Positions 11,139 to 22,275 of a DNA stretch of 64,000 bases are shown in pieces; within the stretch, counting starts at the first letter, position 1; each line of letters begins with the position of its first letter. The notes beneath the pieces were generated by a model that saw only the letters and a program-made list of their open reading frames with translations, did not search any database and had not been told where the DNA came from. Made by a program: the position numbers and the translations under genes. Origin of the DNA: Sclerotinia nivalis (lineage: Eukaryota > Ascomycota > Leotiomycetes > Helotiales > Sclerotiniaceae); assembly GCA_029531795.1 (NCBI GenBank), contig JAPEIS010000001.1:6882001-6946000 (forward strand), in the 5' to 3' direction.

Positions 11139-12490
11139 AAGAGAGACACCCCGTATAAAGTCAATATCAGCAAAGCATCCAAGGAAGAAGCTGCAATCGC
11201 TTACAATCTAGTCTTCAAAAATAGAAGCAAAAATACCATTATAATATATACAGATGCTTCGTTAACCTTGGAAGGAATAGGAGTAGGAATCGGGATCGTT
11301 GTTATTTCAGCTAATGGTTAAGTTTTATATAAAGAAACAATCAATATTGGTATAAATCAATTAGTTTACAATAAAGAACTTTTTGGAGTTATTAAAGCAA
11401 TCGAATATGTCAATTCTATAGCTCAATCAGACGAAAAATTTAAGATCTATTCGGATAATCAGGCTGGATTTTATCGATTGAAAATACCTTTTGATGCCCT
11501 TGATCAGATTTGCTAAATTAGAGTAATCAAGGCTATAGAAATTCTTCTTAGAAAAGGAGCAGAAATCTCTTTTAATTGGGTTCCAGAGTATACCTTTGTT
11601 GAAGGAAACGAATTGATTGATGTTTTGGCAAAAGAAGCTACAAAACAAAGATTATCATTAAACGAAACTAATTTTGCCTTTTTAGAAATGGATATCAAAA
11701 GAATGAAATCCGAAGAATGGAATACTCTTCTTTATTTACCTAATTCGGCCTATTCGAAAATATACTTCTGGAAGACTAATTCAAAGATCGGAATTCCAGA
11801 AAACATCAAGAGAAGTTCTATTAGTGTTTTGTTTCAGTTTAAAATCGGTCATGGATATTTCAAATCCTACTTACAACGATTCGGAATCTCAGCAAATGAT
11901 AATTGTAGATGTAGAAAAAGAGAATCTTCTAATCATCTCCTGTTTAATTGCTTGTTGTGACGATGGTCTTAATTCAAGGCATGATAGAATGAATCAATTA
12001 ATCTATACTAGAGAATAACAAACTACCGTACCAAATACAATAGAGTTGAGCCTTTTATGGTCCCTTCGGAGGGGACCAAAGCCCTAAGCGAATACAGGGT
12101 GAAATAAATGAAATAATAACCTGAGGCATTTTGGTCCCTTCGGAGGGGACCAAAAGCCGAAAGAATGGCCTAAGGCATTTATGGCATAATAGAATAACAG
12201 GATCGTCACACTTGTTATACAAATCAATAAGAAGAATATTCAAGAAAAACAATCCTATTTCCCGATTCATTATAAAATATCTATTTCACACTAAAACAGG
12301 AATCATTAAGATCCTCGAATTTATCGAGGAAACAAAAATAGTCATCAAATTATAGTATCTAATTAGGATGCAAAAGGATGCAGAATAAGAAGGCGAAGGT
12401 GAAGAGGGTGAACTGGGAGAAAATGATTAATTGGGTCAATTTGGTCAATTTGATCAATTTGGTCAATTCACCCTTCTATATGGGGTAAAT
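11139..12490 (+). pseudogene. LINE ORF2 C-terminus: RNase H and CCHC-type tail
   Basis: This is the end of a non-LTR retrotransposon polyprotein. An RNase H domain is clear: YTDAS (Asp), NKELFGV (Glu), YSDNQAG (Asp) and GNELIDVLAKEA (Asp) supply all four acidic positions. A C-terminal knuckle CRCRKRESSNHLLFNC follows, as in Tad-like LINEs. The frame is broken by TGA at 11,136, TAA at 11,319 and 11,514, and the Gy4 solo LTR at 11,956-12,210; it resumes after the LTR (IRRIFKK...ILEFIEET). Beyond a TAG near 12,353 the same frame continues with an acidic stretch and then QFGQFDQF-type repeats to about 12,475. The reverse transcriptase and endonuclease are missing. No function remains. Confidence 0.85.
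11956..12210 (+). repeat. Gy4 solo LTR (255 bp) with CTTGT target duplication
   Basis: It starts TGTGACGATGG and ends GGATCGTCACA, with CTTGT at 11,951-11,955 and 12,211-12,215. It matches both LTRs of the full Gy4 element at 45,285-52,669 but is far less C-to-T damaged. Two near-identical hairpins lie at 12,058-12,078 and 12,132-12,152 (arms TGGTCCC/GGGACCA). Confidence 0.92.
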
Positions 12491-12856
12491 CGTTCTAGTT
12501 TCGAATTATATTATATTTCATTTGTTATTTTCCTTATTATATACGAGAGTATTTGTAAGGCGGACTTTGTTTCTCAGGATTAGTTTTCATTTCTCTCATT
12601 CAAAAATTAGTAGATTGAGGCTACTTCAATCTTCCCAAATTGTATTAGCTACAGCCGAATATGGCCAGCAATTCTCCATTTGTTACTTGTTAGAAGCCTA
12701 TAAAGCTCCTAGCCGTCTTAGATAGTCTTAGACTCAGTGTAGACGTTAATTTAATCAATCAATCAATCATATTGTGATCTGATATTATTATCTTTGTTGG
12801 AAGTTGCTGAGTCAGCATCCTGTTCGCCGTATAACCTCATATATAAGCTTTCTATA

Positions 12857-13019
12857 TATCACGGTAAGGGAAAAGGTATGTGTAGGTTTGATCTATTGTT
12901 GTACTACGAGGAGGAGAAGAAGGTCAAGGAGGTGACCTGACTATATAGAAGTGAGTGTATGCATGTGTGCCTAAGGCATATATGATCATGTGCAGGTGAA
13001 GGGAGATGAATCTGTAATA
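12857..13019 (-). repeat. Gy1-a 3' LTR (163 bp)
   Basis: It aligns over its full length with the LTR at 19,458-19,620. On the minus strand the purine-rich AAGAAGGGG lies just before the LTR start, where a polypurine tract is expected. Confidence 0.9.
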
Positions 13020-13314
13020 GTACCCCTTCTTCAAGAAACTTATTTGACCTCAAATGGGTATTAAAAAATAAAGAAAAATAAAGAAAAAATACAGATCTTT
13101 TTCCTCAATTAGATTTCTGAACAAAAAATATATGATATTCTTTAATGATGTTATATCTCTTATTGTTATAATACATAATATACCTTTAAACGAAGCGAAC
13201 AATCTTGATGTGAATGGATCTTTGTAGAGTAGGTGTAGCAATCACACTGTGTGACTCCGATTGCAAATTTTGTGGTTCCGGTTGCAATATAGTAGCATCG
13301 GGGTGTTTTAGGAT

Positions 13315-16300
13315 CTAAGCTGGTGGCCCTAGCTTTTCTGAATGAAGGCGATGATATTCGATAAGAACCTTCTTGTTATTTTTTAAATCATTAATTGGTT
13401 GCCAAATTGATATATAGTGTTTCCATTTGATCAAATAATGATGGCTATTTTCATTGTAATTATCTAGAACTCCTTCAAATATCCATTTCTGAACAAGCTT
13501 ATCCTTATTGTTGTCCTATTCCAAAATTCTGTCCTGTGTAGTTAGGGATTCTAATTCGTTAATCGTTGCTTAAATCGGAAAGTAAGGATTAGTATAAATT
13601 GAAAGTAAAAAAGAATAATGGAAAACAAGAAAGATTTTAATATTCTCAAACAATTGAACAAGACAAGCACAAAAATAAACTTTGATAATCTTGTAAAGGC
13701 CGATTCATTTATTATCTAGTTTTTTTGTTTTACATAAAGTCTTTATATTCTTGGTATTGATAAAGACTTTCTGATCAATTGTATAGCGAAGTGAATTAGA
13801 ACGGTGGCGGTTAGTATAGTTTTCATAAGTAGCAATTGTTTGTTATACAAGAGTACGAAGTTGCTCCAAAATATGTTCTATATGATTTGTAGTCCTATTA
13901 TTTTTAAAGAATTCCTGTTTTTGTGTTAGAGTTATATTCGGTAGGTAAGGTTTATTAAGCTTAATGCTTAGGTATGGATTAAAATTGTAATTAGCGAAAA
14001 AAAGCGAACAATTAGTTGTTTCAGAGATCAAATTATTGAATACAAATTCGGTTAAGGGTAGCCAATCCAATTAATCGTTTTGATAATAATTAATAAAAGC
14101 TTATAAATACTATTCCAGAATCGAATTAATATATTCAATCTGATTATCTGTTTGAGGATGAAAAGCTGAAGAATGTTTTAAGGTAATTCCCAATCGTTCC
14201 GAGAGCTGTGATCAGAATCCTGATACGAATTGTGTTTCCCGATCGGAAATGATATTGTTCGGAAGTTTATGAAGCATATAGATGCGGTTAATGAAAGCAT
14301 CGATTAATTCTTTTGTTGTTAGTATATATATACCAATGAAATGTTTTATTTTGATTAATTTGTAGATTATTATCAAGATATATTTATAGGTAGAATTATA
14401 ATAAGTATAGTTTGGGAGTGGTGTAATATAATCAATTGAAATATCAGATTATGTACGAAAAGGGATAGATAATAGTTTCAAAAATCCGGGAGGCGTCGAT
14501 TTAGATGATTTGGTATAAATACAAAGTTTGCAGGTCTTTATATAGAATATGATTTCTAAATATATATTAGATTACCAGTATATACGAAAGATAAAATCGA
14601 TCGTTTTAGTTTGATCAGGATGATTGGTAAGACTAGAAGAATAAATCCGATAGATAATTTGAAGCTTGAATTCATCGTTTAGTGAAACCCAAAGCTTATC
14701 CTAGTAATAAATTCTATTATTTTGGATCAAACAATTCTGTATAGCAATTCGAAGAGTCTTACGATGCTTTTTTGACCATTTAATTACTAATGGATTATTA
14801 AAAGCAAAGATGAATTGATTTACAATATCGGATCTTGTATACATTATATCGATTAAGATATCAATTGATTGATTGTAAAGTGATATTATTGTTTTTATCA
14901 GTACCAAATTGATATACTCAATCAAATCCTTATAAAAATCGATATCAAAACGATTTTAGAAGAGGATAATATGCTTTCGATTTTTTAGATGCTCATCGTT
15001 TGGGTTAGAATGATATAATCGATCTTCGTGTTTTCTATTTAATACATTTGATCGAATAGCTTTGTTTCCCGGTCGATAGATTATATAGAAATTATATTGA
15101 GATAGAAATTCGGATTATTGTATTTGCTATTGATTGAAAGCCTTTATGGTTATAAAATATTCAAGGTTCTTATGATCAATAAAAATCTCGAATTCTTTTT
15201 GTGAATTCTAGAACTCCGGGCGTTATTCTTCTATTGTTTTGATAATAACAAATAGTTTCTTATTGTAGATCTCATAATTGTATTCTATTATTGTATGCTT
15301 AAATGAAAAGTAAATGATCGGATATAAGATGTTATCATTATTGTATTGCAAAAGGATTCCTTCTAAAGCTTAATCGGAAGTATTGGTTTCCAAAATAGTT
15401 TTCTATTTGTAGTTGAAGTATACTAAAATCGGTATTGTTGTAAAAGCCTTTTTTAAAGTATCAAAAGCCTTTGTATAATTTGTAATCCAATCCTATATAA
15501 TGTTCTTCTGCAAAAGATTATTAAAAGAATGATAAATCTTTGAAAAATCTTTTATAAAATGTTAATAGAAATTAGTAAAGCTAAGAAATCGTTGTAAATC
15601 CTTTATATACAAAAGCAATTCCCAAGATATAATAATTGTAATCTTTTCTTGATTTATTTTGATACTTTCGATTGTAATGATAAGATCTAAATATTTTGTT
15701 TTTGTAATTTTAAATTTGTATTTATTAATATCAATTTGTAATCTAGTATCTATTAGCTTTTGAATTATTTGATGGATATACTTTTTATATTTTATAGGAT
15801 TATCGAAATAGATTAAGATATCATTGAGATACACGGTATAATACTTGTTCAATTCATCGAAAAGTATATAATTAATATAATATTGGAACGATATAGATAT
15901 ATTACAAAAACCGAAAAATATAATTAAAGATTCAAAAAAACTAAAACGAATGATAAATACAGTTTTCCATTTATTCTTTTCGGTGATTCGCAATTTGTTG
16001 AATATTGCAATGATATTAAGCTTGATATAAATTTTTGTATTGTAGAAAATATCTAGTATTTTACGAATGATGGATAATAGATAGTGATTCTTTATAGTAA
16101 CGTTATTGAGTCCTCGATAATCTTGATAGATATGGACCCCTTTTTTAGACTTGATAATTAATAGCAAAGGAGAAATATATCGCGACTTCGATTCCCGAAT
16201 GAATTTTTTGGAGAGATTATCATCGAATCATTTGTGTATCATTATTAATTCTATTAACGATAAAAGATGGTTTTTGAAGTAAGATAGCTTTTTACTAGAT

Positions 16301-17720
16301 ATCAATTCAATTTTATAATCCCAGATTCAACGAGGCGGTAGTTTATTTGTATAATGTAGAAGAAAGGCAAAAAGTTTATTTTGTAATTATATAGAGAGCC
16401 TTTATTATATTTGATCATCATTGAAGGAAGGTTTGCTAATTAAAAATTTGTCGATATTAGCTTCAAAGATTTTTTGCAGATGAAACGGTTTATAGTAATC
16501 GTATACAAAATCATGAAATTATAATAGAGTTTTAGAGAGTATTTTTGTTACATTACTTTACTTTTATAAAATCGATCGAAAATCTTTTTCTATAAATGTT
16601 GGGAATAATGTAATCTATTGTAGATGATCTTGTTTAATAGTTTTCTGTATAATATTCAATTCATTTTATATCAATTGGATAATCCGAACGTTATCTTGTT
16701 GGCAGAACAAAACAAAACTAGAAGTTTACAATTAATAAATATCATTTATATTTGGGCTTGTATTTTTGTAGATAAATATAGAGAGTTTTTTAATAGAAAA
16801 TAAAGGTAAATGGTTTTTTGAATTGTAAACAAAACAATATCGATCTGCAACTTTCAAGATCGATTTTGGATATAGATAATTGGGAATTATTTGTACTTGA
16901 TTATTTAATTCCTTGTAATGCTTTGTTCGATAATGATTCATATCAGGTGTTAAACCTTGTTGAAATTCGAAGTCAATAGAAGAATCGTTAGATTATAATA
17001 TATAATCTTTATCTAGTATCTTTTCGATAGAAGGTTTTTTATAAAGAATTTCTTTAGAAGCAAAAGGTATTTGAATAAATAAAGAATTAATATTATTTTT
17101 TGAACAATCTTTGATATAAGAAGAGCAATATTTATAATCTATATATTTAGTTTTTATATTAGAGTTAGTAAGGAATTTATTTAAAAGTTTGATAATATCG
17201 ATAATTTATTATAAGATAATTTTTGCTAGGTCCTTTTGTTTTTTGGCTGGAGATGAGATCGTTAATGCAATAATTGGCTCTGAATTATGATACATCGAGC
17301 AATTGGAAATATAATAATTTGAAGAGAATATTAAACTTATCTTTGTCCAATTAATAGTAGGATTGTAATGTTGCAATTATAATAAACTAAAGATTAATAG
17401 TGTTTTTGATGAAAGCTAGATAATATAAAAAGATCAATACTTATAATAATCCTTTATAGCAATTTCCATTATAAAATATTCTGTAATTCTATTGACAACC
17501 TTTTCATTAGCAAATCGAAGTTTACAAGGAAAAAGTAAGAATTATATTTCAATGTTGTATTTGAGGATAAAAGAACGATCAGCGAAAACTTCTCTGAAAT
17601 ATCTACTATTAATGAGATTTGTAACAATAAAAGGGTTTTCATATATAAAGAATATAATGATTTTAACAAATAGAGATTTGTTATTTATAAAGTTAAGTTG
17701 CAATAGTTTATATCTATTTA
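13315..17720 (-). pseudogene. Gy1-a pol remnant
   Basis: Reading down the minus strand there is a degenerate protease near 17.5 kb, then reverse transcriptase at 16,167-15,562 (YQDYRGLNNVTIKN early, a YLND box at 15,831-15,820). RNase H remnants lie around 15.4-15.1 kb, the zinc-binding and core integrase around 14.9-13.85 kb, and a chromodomain-like end near 13.5-13.3 kb. The catalytic YLDD box has become YLND by G to A. Stops interrupt every domain, often where Gy1-b keeps Gln. The protein was a polyprotein for reverse transcription and integration; it can no longer be made. Confidence 0.85.
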
Positions 17721-17859
17721 TTTCTCGATTTACTTTTTTGCTTTTAGTATTCTTTCACAAACGATTTTTCGTAGAGATTAATCTTTTCCTTGTTCGGGAT
17801 TTTCTTTAACTGAATCGGGTATAGAGATAATCTCTTTTGGTTCGATATAGTCTTATTAT

Positions 17860-19166
17860 TGTATCTGATTCAGATGTTGTTGGCTTTATACCCAATTATT
17901 AGTATATCTTCCTCGAAATCCATTGCGATCATTGTTAGACCTATTAATGCTTCGGAAAGTCGGGGCAGCGGTATATTGAATGGGGATCAGATTAATTGGG
18001 GTAACGATATTATGATTAGAAAAAGTATTAGTAGAAACTTGTTTACTGAGAAAAAGATTATTGTTGATATTATAAATAGTATAGCAATTAATCTAAAGAT
18101 AGTTGATCCTATTATAACAATTATAAAAAACTACAGGATTAAATTTCTTTTTCTTATTTTACTGATCCTTTTGCTATTATCCCTTCTACTTTATTATATC
18201 GAGATCCATAAAGTCATTATTATCAATAGCAGATGTATTACTAGAATTTTTGTTATAATATTCAGCATTATAAAGATTCTGATTCCAAATAAAGAATTTC
18301 TTTTATTAATCATCAATATCGTTGATAGTGTAAAAATTCGAATCATCAATGATCAAAGTTCGAAAAGAGATAGTAACCTTTTGCTTCATCATATTAACAA
18401 TCTTGCGATCAGATTTGTAACAAAAGTTAATTAGATGAAACAATGTAGAGAAGAAAGCCGAAAAGGACTTTTTTGAATTTATAAAAAACTTGTCGAATTT
18501 GAACGAAACTTTTCTTTCAATATCTATAGAGATATATAATTTGTTCAATTTGGCCAAAAACGAAATAGCAAAATCGAAACAAATAGGATCATCAATAAAT
18601 CTAATAATATTCGTGATATACTTTTATTATATTTGATTATCGAAAAGACTAATAACATAGCTAATTTTCTTTTGTTCAAAAGCAAAAAGTTGTGAATCGA
18701 TTATCCAACAGAATTGCAAATCCAATTTTCAGAATTGATAGTTTTTTTGGTAAACAAAAATATTAGATCTTTCGTTTTTAAAAATAAACAAATCCTTTTG
18801 AGTTTGATAAAAAATAGTTGGTTTCTGGTCAATGACAGCATCATTAGTATCTAACTGAGCTTGCTTGTTAGCCAAGGTATAAAAAAGCCCAATGTTTTCT
18901 GTTTTGAATTCCTCGATCTTATTTGTTTAAATGACAATATAAATAACTTGAATAGTAAAACAATCTTCTATAACAAAGAAAATATAATTCAGATAAGCAG
19001 TTTGTTCGTTAGAACCGATAACGAGATTTGATATCACTAGAACATCTAATTCTGTTAGGATTTGTATAATAGTAAACCATTAATCGAAGATTCGTTGGAT
19101 TCCAATACAAACTCCCTCAATAGAAGTAAGAATCGTACTATCAACAAATGTAGAACCAGAAGCCAT
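17860..19166 (-). pseudogene. Gy1-a gag remnant
   Basis: The probable start is ATG at 19,166-19,164 (MASGSTF...), which aligns with an ATA at 24,700 in Gy1-b. The conserved block 18,557-18,306 (MAKLNKLYISIDIE...) is the nucleocapsid-side part shared with Gy1-b and Gy5. The CCHC zinc knuckle near 18.1 kb has lost cysteines (Cys to Tyr), consistent with TGT to TAT. Several in-frame stops remain. Confidence 0.75.
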
Positions 19167-19457
19167 TGTAAAAAGAATTGCAATTGCATATACAAAATGC
19201 AATCGTATAAAAGCAATCAAAAACAGATACAGAAATTTACGAATAAATATAATCGTACAAAAGCAATTAGAAATCAAAAGCTATACAAAAGCGAATAAAA
19301 AAGTTATACAAAAGCAAATAAGAAATATAACTGTACAAAAACAAACGAGTTACAACAATACAAAAGCAATCGAAAACAGATACAAAAGCCTGTAGATAAT
19401 TTAACAAGACCAAATCACTTCGTAAAATGATAGAGCCTTTGAAAGGGTAATACAAAC

Positions 19458-19620
19458 TATCACAACGAGGGAAAAGGTATATATAGGGTTGATCTATAAT
19501 TGTATTACGAGGAGCGGAAGAAGATCAAGGAGGTGACCTGATTATATAGAAGTGAGTGTATGCATGTGTGCCTAAGGCACACATGATCACGTGCAGGTGA
19601 AGGGAGATGAACCCGTAACA
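19458..19620 (-). repeat. Gy1-a 5' LTR (163 bp)
   Basis: On the minus strand it starts TGTTACGGGTTCATCTCCC. It holds a near-perfect palindrome at 19,566-19,582 (GTGTGCCT A AGGCACAC). Confidence 0.9.
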
Positions 19621-22275
19621 TATATCGATATTCGATGATACTAAAGCTAAGAAGTTTTGGAACAAGATCAATATCGATTCAGTATCTGAATTTGATCATT
19701 ACAATATATCAAATTCTGTATAGTTAAATACAATCAAAACAATCGTTAAATGAATCATTAAAAATCCAATTTACAAATTATTTGTTTTTTTCATTATAGT
19801 TCAGTTGAAATTTAAGGGGAAAGCTCAAATCTGGATTAATAACTATACCGATTTCAAAATTATCTTTGAAGATATTGAAACAGCTATTTAGGAAAACGAA
19901 TTCGTTTTCATTAAGGCCTTTTTAAACTATTATCCTTCTTACAATAACGAAAATATAGCTCAGAACGTAATGGATTCAATGAATTCATTTGTTCAAATCA
20001 AGAACGAAACCTTTGAAAAATATTATTCACAAGTAAAGGATATCCAATACGATATAGGATTTAAAGATATTTCTATTTCCAAGAAAAACCTTGATGTTAT
20101 TAATACAACTATTCAAGAAAAGTTAGTTCTTAATTTTATTAAAGGTTTAATCGATTCTATTCTTTGTAATCATTCTATTTTCAATAATACTATCTATCGA
20201 TCTCTTGCCGAAAGTTATTATACAATTCAGAGTATTAAAAGAAATATAGAGCTTCAAGATTCATTTACAAACAATAAAATCGTTAAAGAACTTATAGATA
20301 GTATATCCAATACCAAATCTAAAGATTTTACCAAAGAATAGAAGCTCGAAATTCTTTTCTAATAGTTAAAATCGAAACCCATTTTCAAAAAGAATAGTTC
20401 GGAAGGAAACTACAATTCTAATAATTCTCAAAATCAAAATAGAGATGAAAATAACAATCGCAATAACAATAATAATAATAATCGATAAGATCAGAACAAT
20501 GATTTTTAGCAGATCTCAAATCAGACTCGATAGGCCAATTTACTGGATTCAAAGACTTCGAAACATCCTATTGTGAATGGTATAGAAGAATACGATTCAA
20601 GTAAGAAACCTTTTTGCTTCGATTATAGAGAATATGGATATTTTAAGTTTGAATGTATTGGAAATCCTTTATTAATATAATAACAAGCCATTTTTTGTAT
20701 TATGATTTTATTTAAGAGTATTATTATTAGTAATCTTTTTTATATTGTTATAGGGGATTGATTTATAGAAAAATCTAGTAGTAATCAAATCGATACAATT
20801 AGTTCGAAAAGATCAGATCGAGTTTGTATCAATTATTATAAGAAGTTTAAAGTTGATAAAGATATTCCTTTTCAATTAAATAATATCTATAATTCAGATA
20901 CTACTTTTTATAATATTGTTCTAGATAATGAATTTGATAATTCTTTAGATTATTTAGATCAAGGATCCTTCAATAGTTCGATTAATTTTATACAAATGTT
21001 TGAACAAAGCTTTGTTGAGGAAATTAATTCAAACGATATCAACGATGAGAAAGATCTCGAAAACGAGATTATCTTTTATATAACTGTTTTACAACGAAAG
21101 AAACCTCATTCTACTGTTTCATCAGAATCTGAAAATATCTGTTTTTCTCTTTAATTACAGAAAGAGATTCGTAAATAAAACAAAAACCTTTTTGTATTTT
21201 ATATTTATAATCGAGGCAAAAATACTATTCTTCAAATACCAATAGCACTTTCACAATTACAAGTTTCTACTTTTTTTATAGAAATTCATCAAACTAAGTT
21301 ATCATTGCCGGAAATCCGATTATTTATTCCCCTTTTAAAATATACAACTTCTATTAGCAATCATAAAAGATACTCTAGAGGTTCTAAACTATTCTTCAAT
21401 ATCGTTGATAGACAAGGACAAGAATTAATGGATTATAAAATACTCATACAATGTTTCATATTAGATTCTAAAGGAATTAACTTTTTAGATTTTTGCCAAA
21501 TCTTCCCAAACGTCGTTAAGCATTTCAGACACTTTACTATTCGAGAAAACTCAATTAGAAAGAAAAAACCAATATTTATTTATAAATCAGAAGTTTCTTT
21601 AACTTTTTCAGCTTTAATTCAAAATAAAGATCAGGGTAACTTTGATCAAAATGATCAAAATAATCAATTTGATCAATTAAATCAGAATTCAATTACGAAC
21701 TCAGATTTTGAGCTAGTATATTCAACTCGACATGGATATATTCAGAATCACCTGATTCATCTTTCTTCTAATCAAATTCGACAATATTTCCTTCATAAAT
21801 AGAAGGATCTCAAATACAATTTATCAAGTTTCAACGCCTCCTTCAAGAATAATCGACAAGTGATTAATCTAAATAGAACTAATACTATAGATTATCCAAC
21901 TACTCCGATTATTATTTGTATTGCAAACAAAGATCGTCCTTTCCAAATTAAGGGAATATATATTTTACTAGGATTATTTTCAATAAAGGTTATTATAAAC
22001 AAATCCAATTGTATTATTAATCAAGGTTCTGATAACAATATTGTTTTTTTTATTTTCGTTAATCATTTAAATTTATATCGATATAGAATTCAATCTAATA
22101 GTAATATCTTTATAAAAATTGTTGATGGAATAGATATAGATCTAAAAGAATATATTACTATTGATCTTGTAATTGAAAAAATTTGACGAATTATTTATAC
22201 CTTCATTTATCCTAATAAGGAAAATAATCCTAATAAAGATCAGAAAACTCTTTTACTAGATCTATTATAGCTTTA

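Larger units (their letters stand above)
11128..12768 (+). mobile_element. 5'-truncated Tad-like LINE with 12-bp target duplication
   Basis: ATATTGTGATCT occurs at 11,116-11,127 and 12,769-12,780 and brackets the insert. The 3' end is a short (ATCA)n tail, typical of fungal Tad-clade LINEs. The 5' end starts inside ORF2, as expected from incomplete reverse transcription. A Gy4 solo LTR sits inside. RIP damage is light compared with the neighbours. Confidence 0.85.
11008..12856 (+). mobile_element. Gy3 5' leader, split by a LINE
   Basis: The bases after the Gy3 LTR (11,008-11,127) continue at 12,781-12,856 once the LINE and its duplicated target are removed. The leader has no long frame. It ends at the LTR of Gy1-a, and no Gy3 coding DNA follows, so the rest of this Gy3 copy is absent. 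Confidence 0.6.
12857..19620 (-). mobile_element. Gy1-a, full-length chromovirus (Ty3/Gypsy), RIP-degraded
   Basis: Both LTRs are 163 bp and the order on the minus strand is gag, protease, reverse transcriptase, RNase H, integrase and chromodomain. It is colinear with Gy1-b. The flanks do not match: CTATA precedes it at 12,852-12,856 and TATAT follows at 19,621-19,625. The left neighbour is a Gy3 leader and the right neighbour is the inside of Gy2-1. Confidence 0.9.

Noticed and set aside
17859..18434. 191-codon + strand frame inside Gy1-a
   Set aside because: It is the antisense shadow of the Gy1-a gag; AT-rich RIPped DNA readily gives Ile/Leu-rich antisense frames.
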